A stretch of DNA of 56,743 nt from Actinomyces dentalis DSM 19115 (GTDB lineage Bacteria > Actinomycetota > Actinomycetes > Actinomycetales > Actinomycetaceae). The position numbers and the translations under genes are program-made. Below the pieces are notes generated by a model. That model saw nothing but the letters and a program-made list of their open reading frames with translations. It ran no database searches and was not told where the DNA came from. Shown in pieces: positions 19,335 to 29,614 of the stretch. Numbering within the stretch: the first letter of the stretch is position 1; each line of letters opens with the position of its first letter. The stretch is from positions 1 through 56,743 of the forward strand of contig NZ_AUBL01000028.1 in assembly GCF_000429225.1 (NCBI RefSeq), given 5' to 3'.

Positions 19335-20672
19335 TCAGTGCTCCTCGGGGGTCGTCTCGCCGGTCGCGCCGGCCGTCCGTTCGGGGGCCGTCCCGTCGGC
19401 CCGCCCGGTCGTCTCACCGGCCGCGCCGGCCGTCCCGTCGGTCGCGCCGCCGCGAGCGCCCTCGCGGTGGGCGCGCATGAGGCGCACGAACCGGTCGAAC
19501 AGGTGCTCGCCGTCGTGGGGGCCGGCGGCGGCCTCGGGGTGGTACTGGACGGAGAAGGCCGGCAGGTCCAGGGCGCGCAGCCCCTCGACGACGCCGTCGT
19601 TGAGGCCCACGTGACTGACCTCGACGCGCCCGTAGCGGCCCAGGTCGTAGGGCGCCAGGCTCGGCTCGTCGACGGGCGCGTCGACGGCGAAGCCGTGGTT
19701 GTGGGCGGTGATCTCCACCCGCCCGGTGGCCCGGTCGAGCACGGGCTGGTTGACGCCGCGGTGGCCGTAGTCGAGCTTGTAGGTGCCGTAGCCCAGGGCC
19801 CGTCCGAACAGCTGGTTGCCCAGGCAGATGCCGAAGAAGGGGATGCGGGCGTCAAGCACCCCGCGCAGCAGCTCGATCTCGCTCACGGCCGTGCCCGGGT
19901 CGCCGGGGCCGTTGGAGAAGAACACGCCGTCGGGGTGCAGGGCCAGGACCTCGGCGAGGGTCGCCGACTGCGGCAGGACGTGGACGCGCACGCCCCGCTC
20001 GGCCAGCTGCCAGGGGGTGCGGGCCTTGATGCCCAGGTCGATGGCGGCCACGACGGCGACGGGCTCGGCGCCGGCGAAGTCCCCGGAGGGCTCGACGACG
20101 TAGCCCTCGGGCGTGGTCACCTCGGCGGCCAGGGCCTGGCCCGCCATGCGCGGCTCGCGGCGCACGGCGTCCAGGCAGATGTCGACGGCGGCCCGGGAGG
20201 GGCCGGCGGCGTCGTCGGCCCCGGAGGGCAGGGCCTCGCCGGAGAAGATGCCGGCGCGCATGGCGCCGCGCTCGCGCAGGTGGCGGGTCAGGGCCCGGGT
20301 GTCGACCTCGCACACGCCCACGACCCCGGCGCCCGCCAGCTCGTCCTCCAGTTCGCGCCGGGCCCGCCAGGACGAGGCGCGCCGGGCCGGGTCGCGCACC
20401 ACGTAGCCGGCGACCCAGATCCGGCCCGATTCGGGGTCCTCGTCGTTGACGCCCGTATTGCCGATGTGGGGGGCGGTCTGCACCACGATCTGGCGGTGGT
20501 AGGAGGGGTCGGTGAGCGTCTCCTGGTAGCCGGTCATGCCGGTGTTGAAGACGATCTCGCCCACGGTGCGCCCGGTGGCGCCGTAGGCCCGTCCGCGCAG
20601 CACGTAGCCGTCCTCCAGGACGAGCAGGGCCGGGCCGCGCGCGGGCAGGCCGGCGGCGGGGTCGGCACTCAT
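19335..20672 (-). CDS. carA: Carbamoyl-phosphate synthase small subunit
   Basis: This is the glutaminase subunit that supplies ammonia to CarB. It has the CarA N-terminal domain ([25 protein letters not shown]) and the class I glutamine amidotransferase domain. The nucleophile Cys is in [17 protein letters not shown], and the His/Glu pair is in [13 protein letters not shown]. Its ATG is one base after the pyrC stop. Odd feature: after the normal end (HREGARGG) there is a ~40-residue repetitive Thr/Gly/Ala/Glu tail of TGETT-like units, absent from typical CarA. Confidence 0.96.
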   Translation of the reverse strand: MSADPAAGLPARGPALLVLEDGYVLRGRAYGATGRTVGEIVFNTGMTGYQETLTDPSYHRQIVVQTAPHIGNTGVNDEDPESGRIWVAGYVVRDPARRASSWRARRELEDELAGAGVVGVCEVDTRALTRHLRERGAMRAGIFSGEALPSGADDAAGPSRAAVDICLDAVRREPRMAGQALAAEVTTPEGYVVEPSGDFAGAEPVAVVAAIDLGIKARTPWQLAERGVRVHVLPQSATLAEVLALHPDGVFFSNGPGDPGTAVSEIELLRGVLDARIPFFGICLGNQLFGRALGYGTYKLDYGHRGVNQPVLDRATGRVEITAHNHGFAVDAPVDEPSLAPYDLGRYGRVEVSHVGLNDGVVEGLRALDLPAFSVQYHPEAAAGPHDGEHLFDRFVRLMRAHREGARGGATDGTAGAAGETTGRADGTAPERTAGATGETTPEEH

Positions 20673-20673
20673 C

Positions 20674-21980
20674 TCAGCCCTCCCCCCGCGCGACGGGCTC
20701 GCCGCCCAGGACCGTGGGGCGCCCGTGCAGGAAGGTCGCCATGACCCGCCCCGGCAGCTCCATGCCCGCGTAGGGGGTGTTGGTCGAGCGGGTCCACTGG
20801 GCGGCGCCGTCGACGGTGCGGCGCACGGCGGGGTCGATCACGGCGACGTTGGCGGGCGCCCCGGCCTCCAGGCCCCGGCCCTGGTCCTCCAGGCGGCCGA
20901 TGCGCGCGGGGGCGGATGACATGACGCGGGCGATGTCGCGCCAGGTCATGCGGCCGGTGTCCACCATGGTGGCGATGAGCACGCTCAGCGCCGTCTCCAG
21001 TCCGGTCATGCCGAAGGCGCCGGCCTGCCACTCGCAGTCCTTGTCCTCCAGCGGGTGGGGGGCGTGGTCGGTGCCCACGACGTCGATGGTGCCGTCGGCC
21101 AGGGCCGCGCGCACCGCCTCGACGTCATCGGCCGTGCGCAGCGGCGGGTTGACCTTGTAGCGCGGCGAGTAGGTGCGCGCCATCTCGTCGGTCAGCAGCA
21201 GGTGGTGGGGGGTGGCCTCGGCGGTCACGTCGATGCCGCGGGCCTTGGCCCAGCGGATGATGTCGACGCTGCCGGCCGTGGACAGGTGGCACACGTGCAG
21301 GCGCGAGCCCACGTGCTCGGCCAGCAGGACGTCGCGGGCGATGATGGACTCCTCGGCCACGGCCGGCCAGCCGCGCAGGCCCAGCTCGGCGCTGACGGCG
21401 CCCTCGTGCATCTGGGAGCCCTCGGTCAGTCGCGGGTCCTGGGCGTGCTGGGCGATGACGCCGTCGAAGCTCTTGACGTACTCCAGGGCGCGGCGCATGA
21501 GGACCGGGTCGGACACGCACCGCCCGTCGTCGGAGAAGACGCGCACGCGGGCGGCGCAGTGCGCCATGGCGCTCATCTCGCTCAGGTGCTCGCCCTTGAG
21601 CCCCGCGCTGACGGCGCCCACCGGGTGGACGTCGACCCACCCGGCCTCGCGCCCCAGGCGCAGGACCTGCTCGACCACCCCGGCGCTGTCCTGCACGGGG
21701 GTGGTGTTGGCCATGGCGAACACGGCGGTGTAACCGCCCACGGCGGCGGCGCGGGTGCCGGTGAACACGGTCTCGGCGGACTCGCGGCCCGGCTCGCGCA
21801 GGTGGGTGTGGATGTCGACCAGGCCGGGCAGGGCGATCAGGCCGTCCAGGTCGTGGCGCACGGCGTCGGCGGGGGCGAGCGCGGCCGCGTCGGGCCCGAC
21901 GGCGGCGATGGCCCCGTCGACCAGCAGGATGTCGGCGGCGTCCTCCCCGTAGGGGCGGACACCGGTCAGCAGGTGGGCGC

Positions 21981-21984
<4 letters not shown>
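20674..21984 (-). CDS. pyrC: Dihydroorotase, class I
   Basis: This zinc enzyme cyclises carbamoyl-aspartate to dihydroorotate. The 436-residue protein carries the metal-binding [13 protein letters not shown], the FAMANTTPV block, histidines in IAQHAQD and LHVCHLST, and the catalytic [17 protein letters not shown] 21984 overlaps the pyrB stop as GTGA, indicating translational coupling. It sits in the expected pyrR-pyrB-pyrC-carA order. Confidence 0.96.
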
Positions 21985-23626
<1,642 letters not shown>

Positions 23627-23824
23627 ATTCAAGGATGTCGGATGCCCGCATCGTAACGCCGGCGCCCCCGCCGCGCTCGGGCTGGCCGCCGCGGGTGTCG
23701 CCGGCCCGGCCCCGTCCGGCCGCGTCCGGGCGCCGGCGGGCCTGCGCGCGGGGCCGTGCGCATGGGCGGGGCCGGGCCCGCGCGGGGCATCTTGCGGCGC
23801 GCGGGCGAGGCGCGGGCGCGCGGG

Positions 23825-24705
23825 TCAGTAACGGTGCGGCCCCGGGGGCGCGGGGGTGAATCCCGGCCGCCCGGGCGCTGCGGCCCCGGGTCCGACCCCG
23901 GAGCCCAGGGTGCGGAGTTTGGAGATGAGGACCACGTGCACGAAGAAGAGCGCGACGGCGACGAGTATCGCCGCCGTCGCCGCGGCCGGGCCGGAGTCGC
24001 CCGTGGCGCCCTCGTTGGCGGCGGTCAGGATGATTATGGTGAGCGGCGCGCCCTGGAAGATGGAGGCGGCGAGGACGCCGCCGGTGACGCCGCCGATGCC
24101 CGCCCACCGCGCGGGCAGCGGCGTCGACCTGCGGGTGTTCGCCACTATGCACGCCGCCAGGGACAGCCCGAAACACGTGGCCCAGATCACTATAACGATC
24201 AGGGGCACGAGCATGATGCTCAGTAAGGCGGCCATCAGCCAGATCAACACGTCCTCCACCGACCAGGAGTCGCTTGCGCCGAGGGGCAGAAGGATGCCCA
24301 GCGGGGCGATGCCCTGGATGATGACGGAGACCAGCCCGGTGATCGCCGCCCCCATTCCCAGCCCGCGGGCGGTCCGCAGGCTCTTCTCCGCGGCCTGCTC
24401 GGGGGTGGGCGGGAGGACGGGCATGGGCGCGGGCGCGTACGGGGGCGCGCCGCCATACGCAGATGCACCGCCGTACGGGGGCGTCCCGGGGCGGGCCGGT
24501 CCCACGCCGTACGGGGGCGCGCCCGCCACGCATAGCATGTTTCGGCTGCCCGAAACGCCGGTCCCACGCCGTACGGGGGCGCGCCACTATGCGGAGATGC
24601 CCCGGGACCGGTCGGTCCGACGCCGTACGGGGACGGCGTCGGACCGGCCCCCTGCACGGACGTCGGATAGGGGTCGGACTCGTACGACGGCTGATACTGT
24701 CCCAT
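23825..24705 (-). pseudogene. Four-TM membrane protein gene, frame-disrupted by direct repeat
   Basis: Reading begins at ATG 24705 (MGQYQPSYESDPYP, with GAGGAT eight bases upstream). It encodes a Pro/Tyr/Gly-rich cytoplasmic leader of GAPPYGVGP-type units. This frame goes wrong after 24557, and the natural continuation (GAPPYGVGPARPGTPPYGG, then about four membrane segments) is in another frame down to the stop at 23825. The switch falls between two 29-bp direct repeats spaced 62 bp apart. Loss of one repeat unit would restore a single ORF. A late start at ATG 24538 is possible but lacks a ribosome binding site. Function unknown; the Pro/Gly/Tyr leader followed by TM helices is common in actinobacterial membrane proteins. 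Confidence 0.6.
24495..24585 (-). repeat. 29-bp direct repeats, 62-bp period, with hairpin spacer
   Basis: Identical 29-base copies occupy 24495-24523 and 24557-24585. The 33-base spacer contains a perfect 7-bp inverted repeat, gtttcgg-ctgc-ccgaaac (24539-24556). The 62-bp period is not divisible by three, so gain or loss of a unit changes the frame of the surrounding gene. Confidence 0.85.
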
Positions 24706-24817
24706 TGCTCGGATCCTCAATATGCGCTTCGCGTGTGCTTCACGGCGTCCCGCCCCACTGCGGGCGCCCGCCGGCGGCGGCGCGACCGGGTCGTGCCGCC
24801 CGTGGGGCCCGCGGCCG

Positions 24818-25702
24818 TCAGGGGCGGCCGGCGAGGAGCTCGGCGAAACCGAGCGGGCGGCGCCCGGTCAGGCGCTCGACGTCGTGCGTGATGCGGTCGA
24901 GGGCGCCGGAGGCGATGGCGGTGTAGGTCGACACCCAGGCGTCGACCTGCCAGTCGGGGGCGCCGTAGACCGAGCGGGAGGCGTAGGCCTCCTCGACGCT
25001 CTCCTGACGGTAGACCGTGGGGCGCCCGGCGGCGGTGAGGGCGGCGGCGACGTCGGACAGCGACAGCGCCTGCGGGCCGGTGAGCTCGTAGACGGCGCCG
25101 TCGTGGCGCCCGTCCCCCGCGGCCAGGTCGGCCAGGACGGCGGCCGCGGCCCGGGCGACGTCCTCGCGCGCCACCGCGCCGACCCGCCCCGTCCCGGCGG
25201 GTCCGGCGATGACGCCGTCGACGACCAGGTCGGGCAGGAAGTCGAGGTAGAAGGAGTCGCGCAGGAGGGTGAAGCCCATTCCCGAGGCGCGCAGGTGCTC
25301 CTCGGTGGCCCAGTGGGTGCGCGCCAGGGTGAAGACCGCGTCGGCGGCGGCGCCGAGGAAGCTGGTGTAGACGACGTGGCGCACTCCGGCGGCCGCGGCG
25401 GCGTCGATGAAGGTCCTGTGCTGCAAGAGGCGGTCGGCGGATTCGGAGGCGGAGACCATGAGGAGCACGTCGACGCCCGCCAGGGCCGCGCGCACCGCCT
25501 CGCCGTCTCCGTACTGGGCGACGGCGACCTCGACGGACGGCGCGTTGCGGGCCCACCGCGGGGTGCGGGAGGGGTCGCGCAGCAGCAGGCGCAGCGGCGC
25601 GCCGCGCTCGTGCAGGAGGGCCGCGACGGCGCCGCCGATGCGGCCGGTCGCGCCCGTGACGGCGATGGGTGTCGGAGGGCCGGGGGCGGCGGGTGTGCTC
25701 AT
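24818..25702 (-). CDS. NmrA/QorB-like NAD(P)-binding oxidoreductase
   Basis: The 294-residue protein is an atypical short-chain dehydrogenase of the NmrA/SDR_a5 type, related to NAD(P)H:quinone oxidoreductase 2. The dinucleotide loop is AVTGATGRIGGAVAALL. VDVLLMVSASES and VRHVVYTSFLGAAAD follow. The C-terminal half has the substrate-side ELTGPQALSLSDVAAAL and YRQESVEEAY. It is cytoplasmic, and the substrate is unknown. A TAGTCT box six bases before ATG 25702 suggests a leaderless mRNA. It lies in the accessory insert between nusB and pyrR. Confidence 0.85.
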   Translation of the reverse strand: MSTPAAPGPPTPIAVTGATGRIGGAVAALLHERGAPLRLLLRDPSRTPRWARNAPSVEVAVAQYGDGEAVRAALAGVDVLLMVSASESADRLLQHRTFIDAAAAAGVRHVVYTSFLGAAADAVFTLARTHWATEEHLRASGMGFTLLRDSFYLDFLPDLVVDGVIAGPAGTGRVGAVAREDVARAAAAVLADLAAGDGRHDGAVYELTGPQALSLSDVAAALTAAGRPTVYRQESVEEAYASRSVYGAPDWQVDAWVSTYTAIASGALDRITHDVERLTGRRPLGFAELLAGRP

Positions 25703-25708
25703 GAGTTC

Positions 25709-25714
25709 AGACTA
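25709..25714 (-). promoter_or_regulatory. -10 box of probable leaderless oxidoreductase promoter
   Basis: TAGTCT (25714-25709) ends six bases before ATG 25702. There is no Shine-Dalgarno in the intervening sequence. Confidence 0.45.
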
Positions 25715-25997
25715 TTCGACGGTGCCGCGTCAGCCCCTTTCCCTTCGCCGGGATCGGCCTCGCGCCGGCCCGGCAGGCCGTGAGCGCGGCGGAGGCCTCC
25801 CTCCCCTGTCGGGATCGACTCCGGCCCTGCCCTGACCGCACAGCACCGACCGCACAGTTCTCCCCATCACCCGGACCAGCCCCAGCCTGCCAAGGGGTCT
25901 CGGGCCCGGAGTCCCCCAGCCGTCCCCTGTCCTCTGAGCGCCCCGCCCCTGGGGGAGTCGGGCGCCGGCCCCCGGGGAGTCGTTTTGGTGATGTCAC

Positions 25998-26115
25998 CTG
26001 GGCTCGCATTGCGCCAGGTGGGATCACGCGGATTGCGCTCAGGTGGATTTCGTCGCGCTGGGCTCGCACGGCGCGAGGTGGGGTGGACTGTGTTGCGCTG
26101 GGCTCGCATTGCGCA
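25998..26115 (+). repeat. Degenerate 40-bp tandem repeat
   Basis: Units beginning ctgggctcgca(tt/cg)gcgc start at 25998, 26058 and 26098, with an extra 20-bp half unit at 26038-26057. The array lies in the 1.4-kb stretch 25715-27103, which has no gene I can support. That stretch holds, in order, this array, the palindrome at 26291, a 7-bp-stem hairpin at 26581-26599 and the MITE-like element at 26725. Confidence 0.65.
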
Positions 26116-26290
26116 AGCCCGGCCCGGCGCGCGGGCGCGGTCCACTTCCATGCTCTCGTCCTCTCGGACGTCGATGCCGGGCTCTGCATGTACGTACGGG
26201 TCCGGTCCCGGCCGCGTCGAGTCCGGTGTTGTTGCGGACTCGGTCCTGATCTTCTTGTTCCGGCTCGGCCCGGTTCCGAGAGGACCCCGG

Positions 26291-26365
26291 CCGCGAGCAC
26301 GTCACTTAACCCGCGAGCACGTCTGCTAGAGGTACGTGCTCGCGGGTTAAGTGACGTGCTCGCGG
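26291..26365. repeat. Perfect 32-bp-arm palindrome, copy 1 of dispersed repeat
   Basis: The arms 26291-26322 and 26334-26365 are perfect reverse complements around an 11-base loop (ctgctagaggt). Each arm contains two copies of a gtgctcgcgg(gtta) module. It is followed by gttacccggcgatctcgcgg. The same block appears inverted at 45768-45848, so this is a dispersed intergenic element of REP type. Confidence 0.8.
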
Positions 26366-26580
26366 GTTACCCGGCGATCTCGCGGGCCCGAGGGCGCCCC
26401 CGATCACGGGCGCCGGCATGAGCGTCCCCGGGTGGCTCGCGGCCGAGAACCCGGACCCCGTCGCGCCGAGAGACCCGCGAGCGTCGCGCGGTATGGCGGT
26501 GATCTGCTCCGGGGACCGACGCTGCACCGGGGGACCCGCCCGCGAAAAGGTGGCCGGCACGTGCTTTCACTGTCCCAACT

Positions 26581-26599
26581 CCACGGCTGTACGCCGTGG
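26581..26599. terminator. Hairpin in gene-free region
   Basis: The stem ccacggc/gccgtgg (26581-26587 and 26593-26599) has a 5-base loop. There is no T-tract. It could end readthrough from nusB, whose stop is about 500 bases away on the minus strand, but this is weak. Confidence 0.25.
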
Positions 26600-26724
26600 A
26601 AGGGCGCAATGGGCCTTTCTCACTGGGTGCGACGGTCCGTGGGTCCGGATCGTCGTGATGTGGCGGGGATGGGCGGGCACGGGGTGGTGCGGGTGGGGCT
26701 CCTGGGACGGTCCGGGGCGGGGCG

Positions 26725-26844
26725 TGTCCAAATCTGTTGCAAAGGCGCTCAAGGCCGGGATCGGCCGCGAGAAGAACCGCGGAATATCAACGATTCTCTT
26801 TCGGCGCTCCGGCCCGATCCGGGCCTTTGCAACAGATTTGGACA
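26725..26844. mobile_element. 120-bp MITE-like element with 22-bp terminal inverted repeats
   Basis: The ends 26725-26746 and 26823-26844 are perfect 22-bp inverted repeats starting TGTCCAAATCTGTTGCAAAG. The ~76-bp interior has no ORF and is less GC-rich than its surroundings. I see no clear target-site duplication. Size, perfect termini and lack of coding capacity fit a non-autonomous miniature element moved by a transposase in trans; the parent element is not in the window. Confidence 0.65.
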
Positions 26845-27103
26845 ACCGACCCTCCGGTAGATTGAACGAGCGCCCCGAGCTCCGGTTCCGATGGGGCGCA
26901 TGGGACTCGTGGGACGCCCGGGGTGCTCCGGCGAGGCGAGGATCCGGGGATCGCTACCCCTGGCCCCCGACGACCGCACCCGGGCCGAGACGAGGAGCAT
27001 CGCGGCCGTGGTGCCGCGACGATCCGCCGGACCCGCGAGCAGGCCTCGGCGCGGCGGTTCGTTTGAGACGGGACCGACCACGACCCCGGCGCCCCCGGCG
27101 GCC

Positions 27104-28027
27104 TCAGCGCAGCGTGTCGGCCAGATCCCCGATGCGTCCGAGGAGGCCGCTCAGGTAGCGCGGCGAGTCGTCGGTGGACAGCATGCGCGCCAGCGTTATC
27201 GCCTCATCCACGGCGACCGGGGCGTCGACGTCGTCATTCCACACGATCTCCCACGTGGCGACCCTGGCGATGGCGCGGTCGACCGCCGGCATGCGGGCCA
27301 GCGCCCAGCCCTGGGCGTAGGTCTCGATGGCCTCGTCGACCTCCGCCAGGTGGTCGGCCACCCCGGCGAGGATCTCGCGCGCGTAGGCGGGGGCCGGCGT
27401 GTGGTTGGCCGAGTGCTCGGCGCGCTCGGCGGCCAGGTCGCGCAGCGCCCGGGCGGCCCCGGACTCCTCCGCGCGGGCCGCGGCGACCCCGCCGTACTCG
27501 TCGTACGCGGGGCGCCCGTCGTACTCGTCGTGCACGAGGCGGTGTCCGTCCCGCTCGTCGTATTCGCCGTGCACGAGGCGGTGTCCGTCCCGCTCGTCGT
27601 ATTCGCCGTGCACGTCGTACTCGTCACGCACGGGGTACTCGTCGCGTCCGCCGTACCCGCCGCGAGCGCCGTACTCGTCGTACGCGGGGCGCCCGTCGTA
27701 TTCGCCGGGGGCGTCGTACACGGAGTGCTCGTCCCGCTCACCGCGGGCGGGGTACTCGTCGTACTCGCTGCGAGCAGGGCGCTCGTCGGGGGCGGAGCGC
27801 GCATCCCGCTCGCCGTACTCGTCACGCCCGCCGCGGACAGGATAGTCGCCGCGCCCGGGGGCCCCGCCGCGCTCGTCGCGCAGCAGGCCGCGCTGGTCGG
27901 CCTCGAAGAGGATCTCGACGGCGCGGCGGCGCGCCTTGGTGCGGGCCGTGACGGAGTGCTTGGCGCCGTGCGGGCGCGCGGCCCCGCCGGGGTCCGGGGC
28001 GCCGGTGGTGGCGTCGGAAGGGGTCAT
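27104..28027 (-). CDS. nusB: Transcription antitermination factor NusB with large insertion
   Basis: NusB binds boxA RNA with NusE to prevent premature termination in rRNA operons. The conserved parts are the first helix (TARTKARRRAVEILFEADQR, residues ~26-46) and the C-terminal helical bundle (ILAGVADHLAEVDEAIETYA, RMPAVDRAIARVATWEI, VDEAITLARMLSTDDSPRY). Between them, residues ~50-185 form a low-complexity Tyr/Asp/Glu/Arg/Gly insertion rich in YDEY motifs and containing an exact 13-residue tandem duplication. The total is 307 residues instead of the usual ~140-160. The frame stays open throughout. Its ATG shares one base with the efp stop (TGATG). Confidence 0.88.
   Translation of the reverse strand: MTPSDATTGAPDPGGAARPHGAKHSVTARTKARRRAVEILFEADQRGLLRDERGGAPGRGDYPVRGGRDEYGERDARSAPDERPARSEYDEYPARGERDEHSVYDAPGEYDGRPAYDEYGARGGYGGRDEYPVRDEYDVHGEYDERDGHRLVHGEYDERDGHRLVHDEYDGRPAYDEYGGVAAARAEESGAARALRDLAAERAEHSANHTPAPAYAREILAGVADHLAEVDEAIETYAQGWALARMPAVDRAIARVATWEIVWNDDVDAPVAVDEAITLARMLSTDDSPRYLSGLLGRIGDLADTLR
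27531..27608 (-). repeat. 39-bp tandem duplication inside nusB
   Basis: Two identical 39-base copies (27531-27569, 27570-27608) encode GEYDERDGHRLVH twice. A second repeated unit, YDGRPAYDEYG, occurs on either side. Units are multiples of three, so the frame is preserved. Confidence 0.85.
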
Positions 28028-28590
28028 CAGTCGCTGACGCGGGAGATGTAGGCGCCCGAGCGGGTGTCGACCTTGACCCGGTCCCCCTCGTTGAGGAAGA
28101 GCGGGACCTGGATCTCGGCGCCGGTCTCCAGCGTGGCGGGCTTGGTGCCGGCCGACGAGCGGTCGCCCTGGAGGCCGGGCTCGGTGTGGGAGACGGTCAG
28201 GACGACGGCGGCGGGCAGCTCGACGAACAGGACGTCGTCGTCGTGGAAGGCGACGATGACGTCCTGCCCCTCGAGCATGTAGGCGGAGGCGTCGCCGACG
28301 GTGGCGGCGGGCACGTAGGTCTGCTCGTAGGACTTGAGGTCCATGAAGACGAAGTCCTCGCCGTCCCGGTAGGAGAACTGCATGTCGCGGCGGTCGACGG
28401 TGGCGGTGTCGATCTTGAGGCCGGCGTTGAAGGTCTTGTCGACGGTCTTGCCGGACAGGACGTTCTTGATCTTGGTGCGCACGAAGGCCGGGCCCTTGCC
28501 GGGCTTGACGTGCTGGAACTCGACAACCTGCCACAGCTGGCCGTCGATGTTGAGCACGAGGCCGTTCCTCAGGTCGTTCGTCGTTGCCAC
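28027..28590 (-). CDS. efp: Elongation factor P
   Basis: EF-P binds between the P and E sites and rescues ribosomes stalled on polyproline. GTG 28590 gives 187 residues, the standard length, with GAGGAAA at a good distance. The upstream in-frame GTG at 28605 would overlap that site. The domain I tip is [15 protein letters not shown]; a lysine flanked as PGKGP is the form reported to work without modification in actinobacteria. Domains II and III follow ([39 protein letters not shown]). Pro-rich proteins are frequent in this window, which fits a need for EF-P. Confidence 0.95.
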   Translation of the reverse strand: MATTNDLRNGLVLNIDGQLWQVVEFQHVKPGKGPAFVRTKIKNVLSGKTVDKTFNAGLKIDTATVDRRDMQFSYRDGEDFVFMDLKSYEQTYVPAATVGDASAYMLEGQDVIVAFHDDDVLFVELPAAVVLTVSHTEPGLQGDRSSAGTKPATLETGAEIQVPLFLNEGDRVKVDTRSGAYISRVSD

Positions 28591-28814
28591 GGGCGGTTTC
28601 CTCACTGTCGGGGGGACTTGCGAAGTCTTGGAACGGCGCGAGTCTACCGCGCGGCCCCCGCCCGTCGGCCGCGGGCTCCTGCGAGGCCCGTCACGGGGCC
28701 GGGCGGCGCGGCGGGGCGGGATTCGGGCCGGGCGGCGCGGGGAAGACGGACGCAGCCGCGCGGCGGGGCGGGGCCGCCCCGAGCGGGCCGGGGCGGTTGA
28801 GGGCAGCGACGGCG

Positions 28815-29492
28815 CTAGTGGAAGTCGGCGACATCCCGCCCGATGGTCCTCAGGCCGCGCAGGCGGGCGAGGGTGGCGAAGCGCTCCTCGGCGTAGGGCA
28901 GGGACACGGTCCGCAGGAAGTCCGCCATCCTCGCCTCGCCCTGCCGCTCGAACTCGTCGGCGAGGGAGCGGATGTCGTCGGGGTGGCGGTTCTGGCTCAT
29001 CTTCGCCTTGCCGCGCACCTGCTCGACGCCGACTCCGACGGCGACGATGGCGCGCGCCATGCGGGCGAGCTTGTCCTCCCCCACGGGCGCCAGGACGTCC
29101 TCGTGCTCCATGGCCCCGGTCAGGCGCCGGGCGACGTCCAGGGCGGCGGCGGGCTCGGGGTCGATGCTGACCGGGCCGCGCACGTGGATGGTGATGTAGT
29201 CCCAGGTGGGGACGTTGGCCTTGACCTCGTTGGTGGCGTACCAGCGGGGCGAGACGTAGGCGTCGACGTCGTCGAGGATGACCAGGCCGGGGCCGGTGAT
29301 GGGCTCGGTGACCTGGGGGTTGTTGCGCACGAGGTGGGTCATGAGGGCGCCGCGCTCCTCGTCGAGGTAGAAGGGCACCATGGTCGCCTCGGGGCCGAAG
29401 TCGTGGACGGTGACGAGGTTGCCCGCGCCGGGGCGGGACAGCAGCCGGCGCGTGTAGTCCTCGGGCAGGGAGAAGTGTCGGGGGACGTACAT
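28815..29492 (-). CDS. FMN-binding PaiB-like protein
   Basis: The 225-residue protein matches the PaiB/FMN-binding split-barrel family, first described as a negative regulator of protease and sporulation genes in Bacillus. Motifs are [12 protein letters not shown] at the start, [11 protein letters not shown], the [20 protein letters not shown] block and the C-terminal [12 protein letters not shown]. No DNA-binding domain is obvious, so a flavin- or heme-linked enzymatic role is equally possible. A TAGGGT box six bases before the ATG suggests its own leaderless transcript, separate from the aro genes (122-base gap) and efp (224-base gap). Confidence 0.85.
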   Translation of the reverse strand: MYVPRHFSLPEDYTRRLLSRPGAGNLVTVHDFGPEATMVPFYLDEERGALMTHLVRNNPQVTEPITGPGLVILDDVDAYVSPRWYATNEVKANVPTWDYITIHVRGPVSIDPEPAAALDVARRLTGAMEHEDVLAPVGEDKLARMARAIVAVGVGVEQVRGKAKMSQNRHPDDIRSLADEFERQGEARMADFLRTVSLPYAEERFATLARLRGLRTIGRDVADFH

Positions 29493-29498
29493 GGGCCG

Positions 29499-29504
29499 AC
29501 CCTA
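29499..29504 (-). promoter_or_regulatory. -10 box of probable leaderless PaiB-like gene promoter
   Basis: TAGGGT (29504-29499) ends six bases before ATG 29492, the same geometry as metK and rarA. Confidence 0.5.
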
Positions 29505-29614
29505 GCCGACTCCTCCCCGCCCGTCAGACGTCGTCGCGGACCGGGACGGGCCCGGACGGCTGCTTCCGGTGTCTTCGGCGCCCCGGGCGGTCGCCGCGGC
29601 GGCTCGGGGGCGGC

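Noticed and set aside
25707-26300. Minus-strand 197-codon ORF over the 40-bp repeats
   Set aside because: It is Arg/Pro/Gly-rich with no ribosome binding site, overlaps degenerate tandem repeats, and looks like a by-product of GC content.
27500-27780. Regular short repeats resembling a CRISPR or VNTR array
   Set aside because: They are in-frame coding repeats inside nusB with multiples of three bases, without unique spacers or cas genes.
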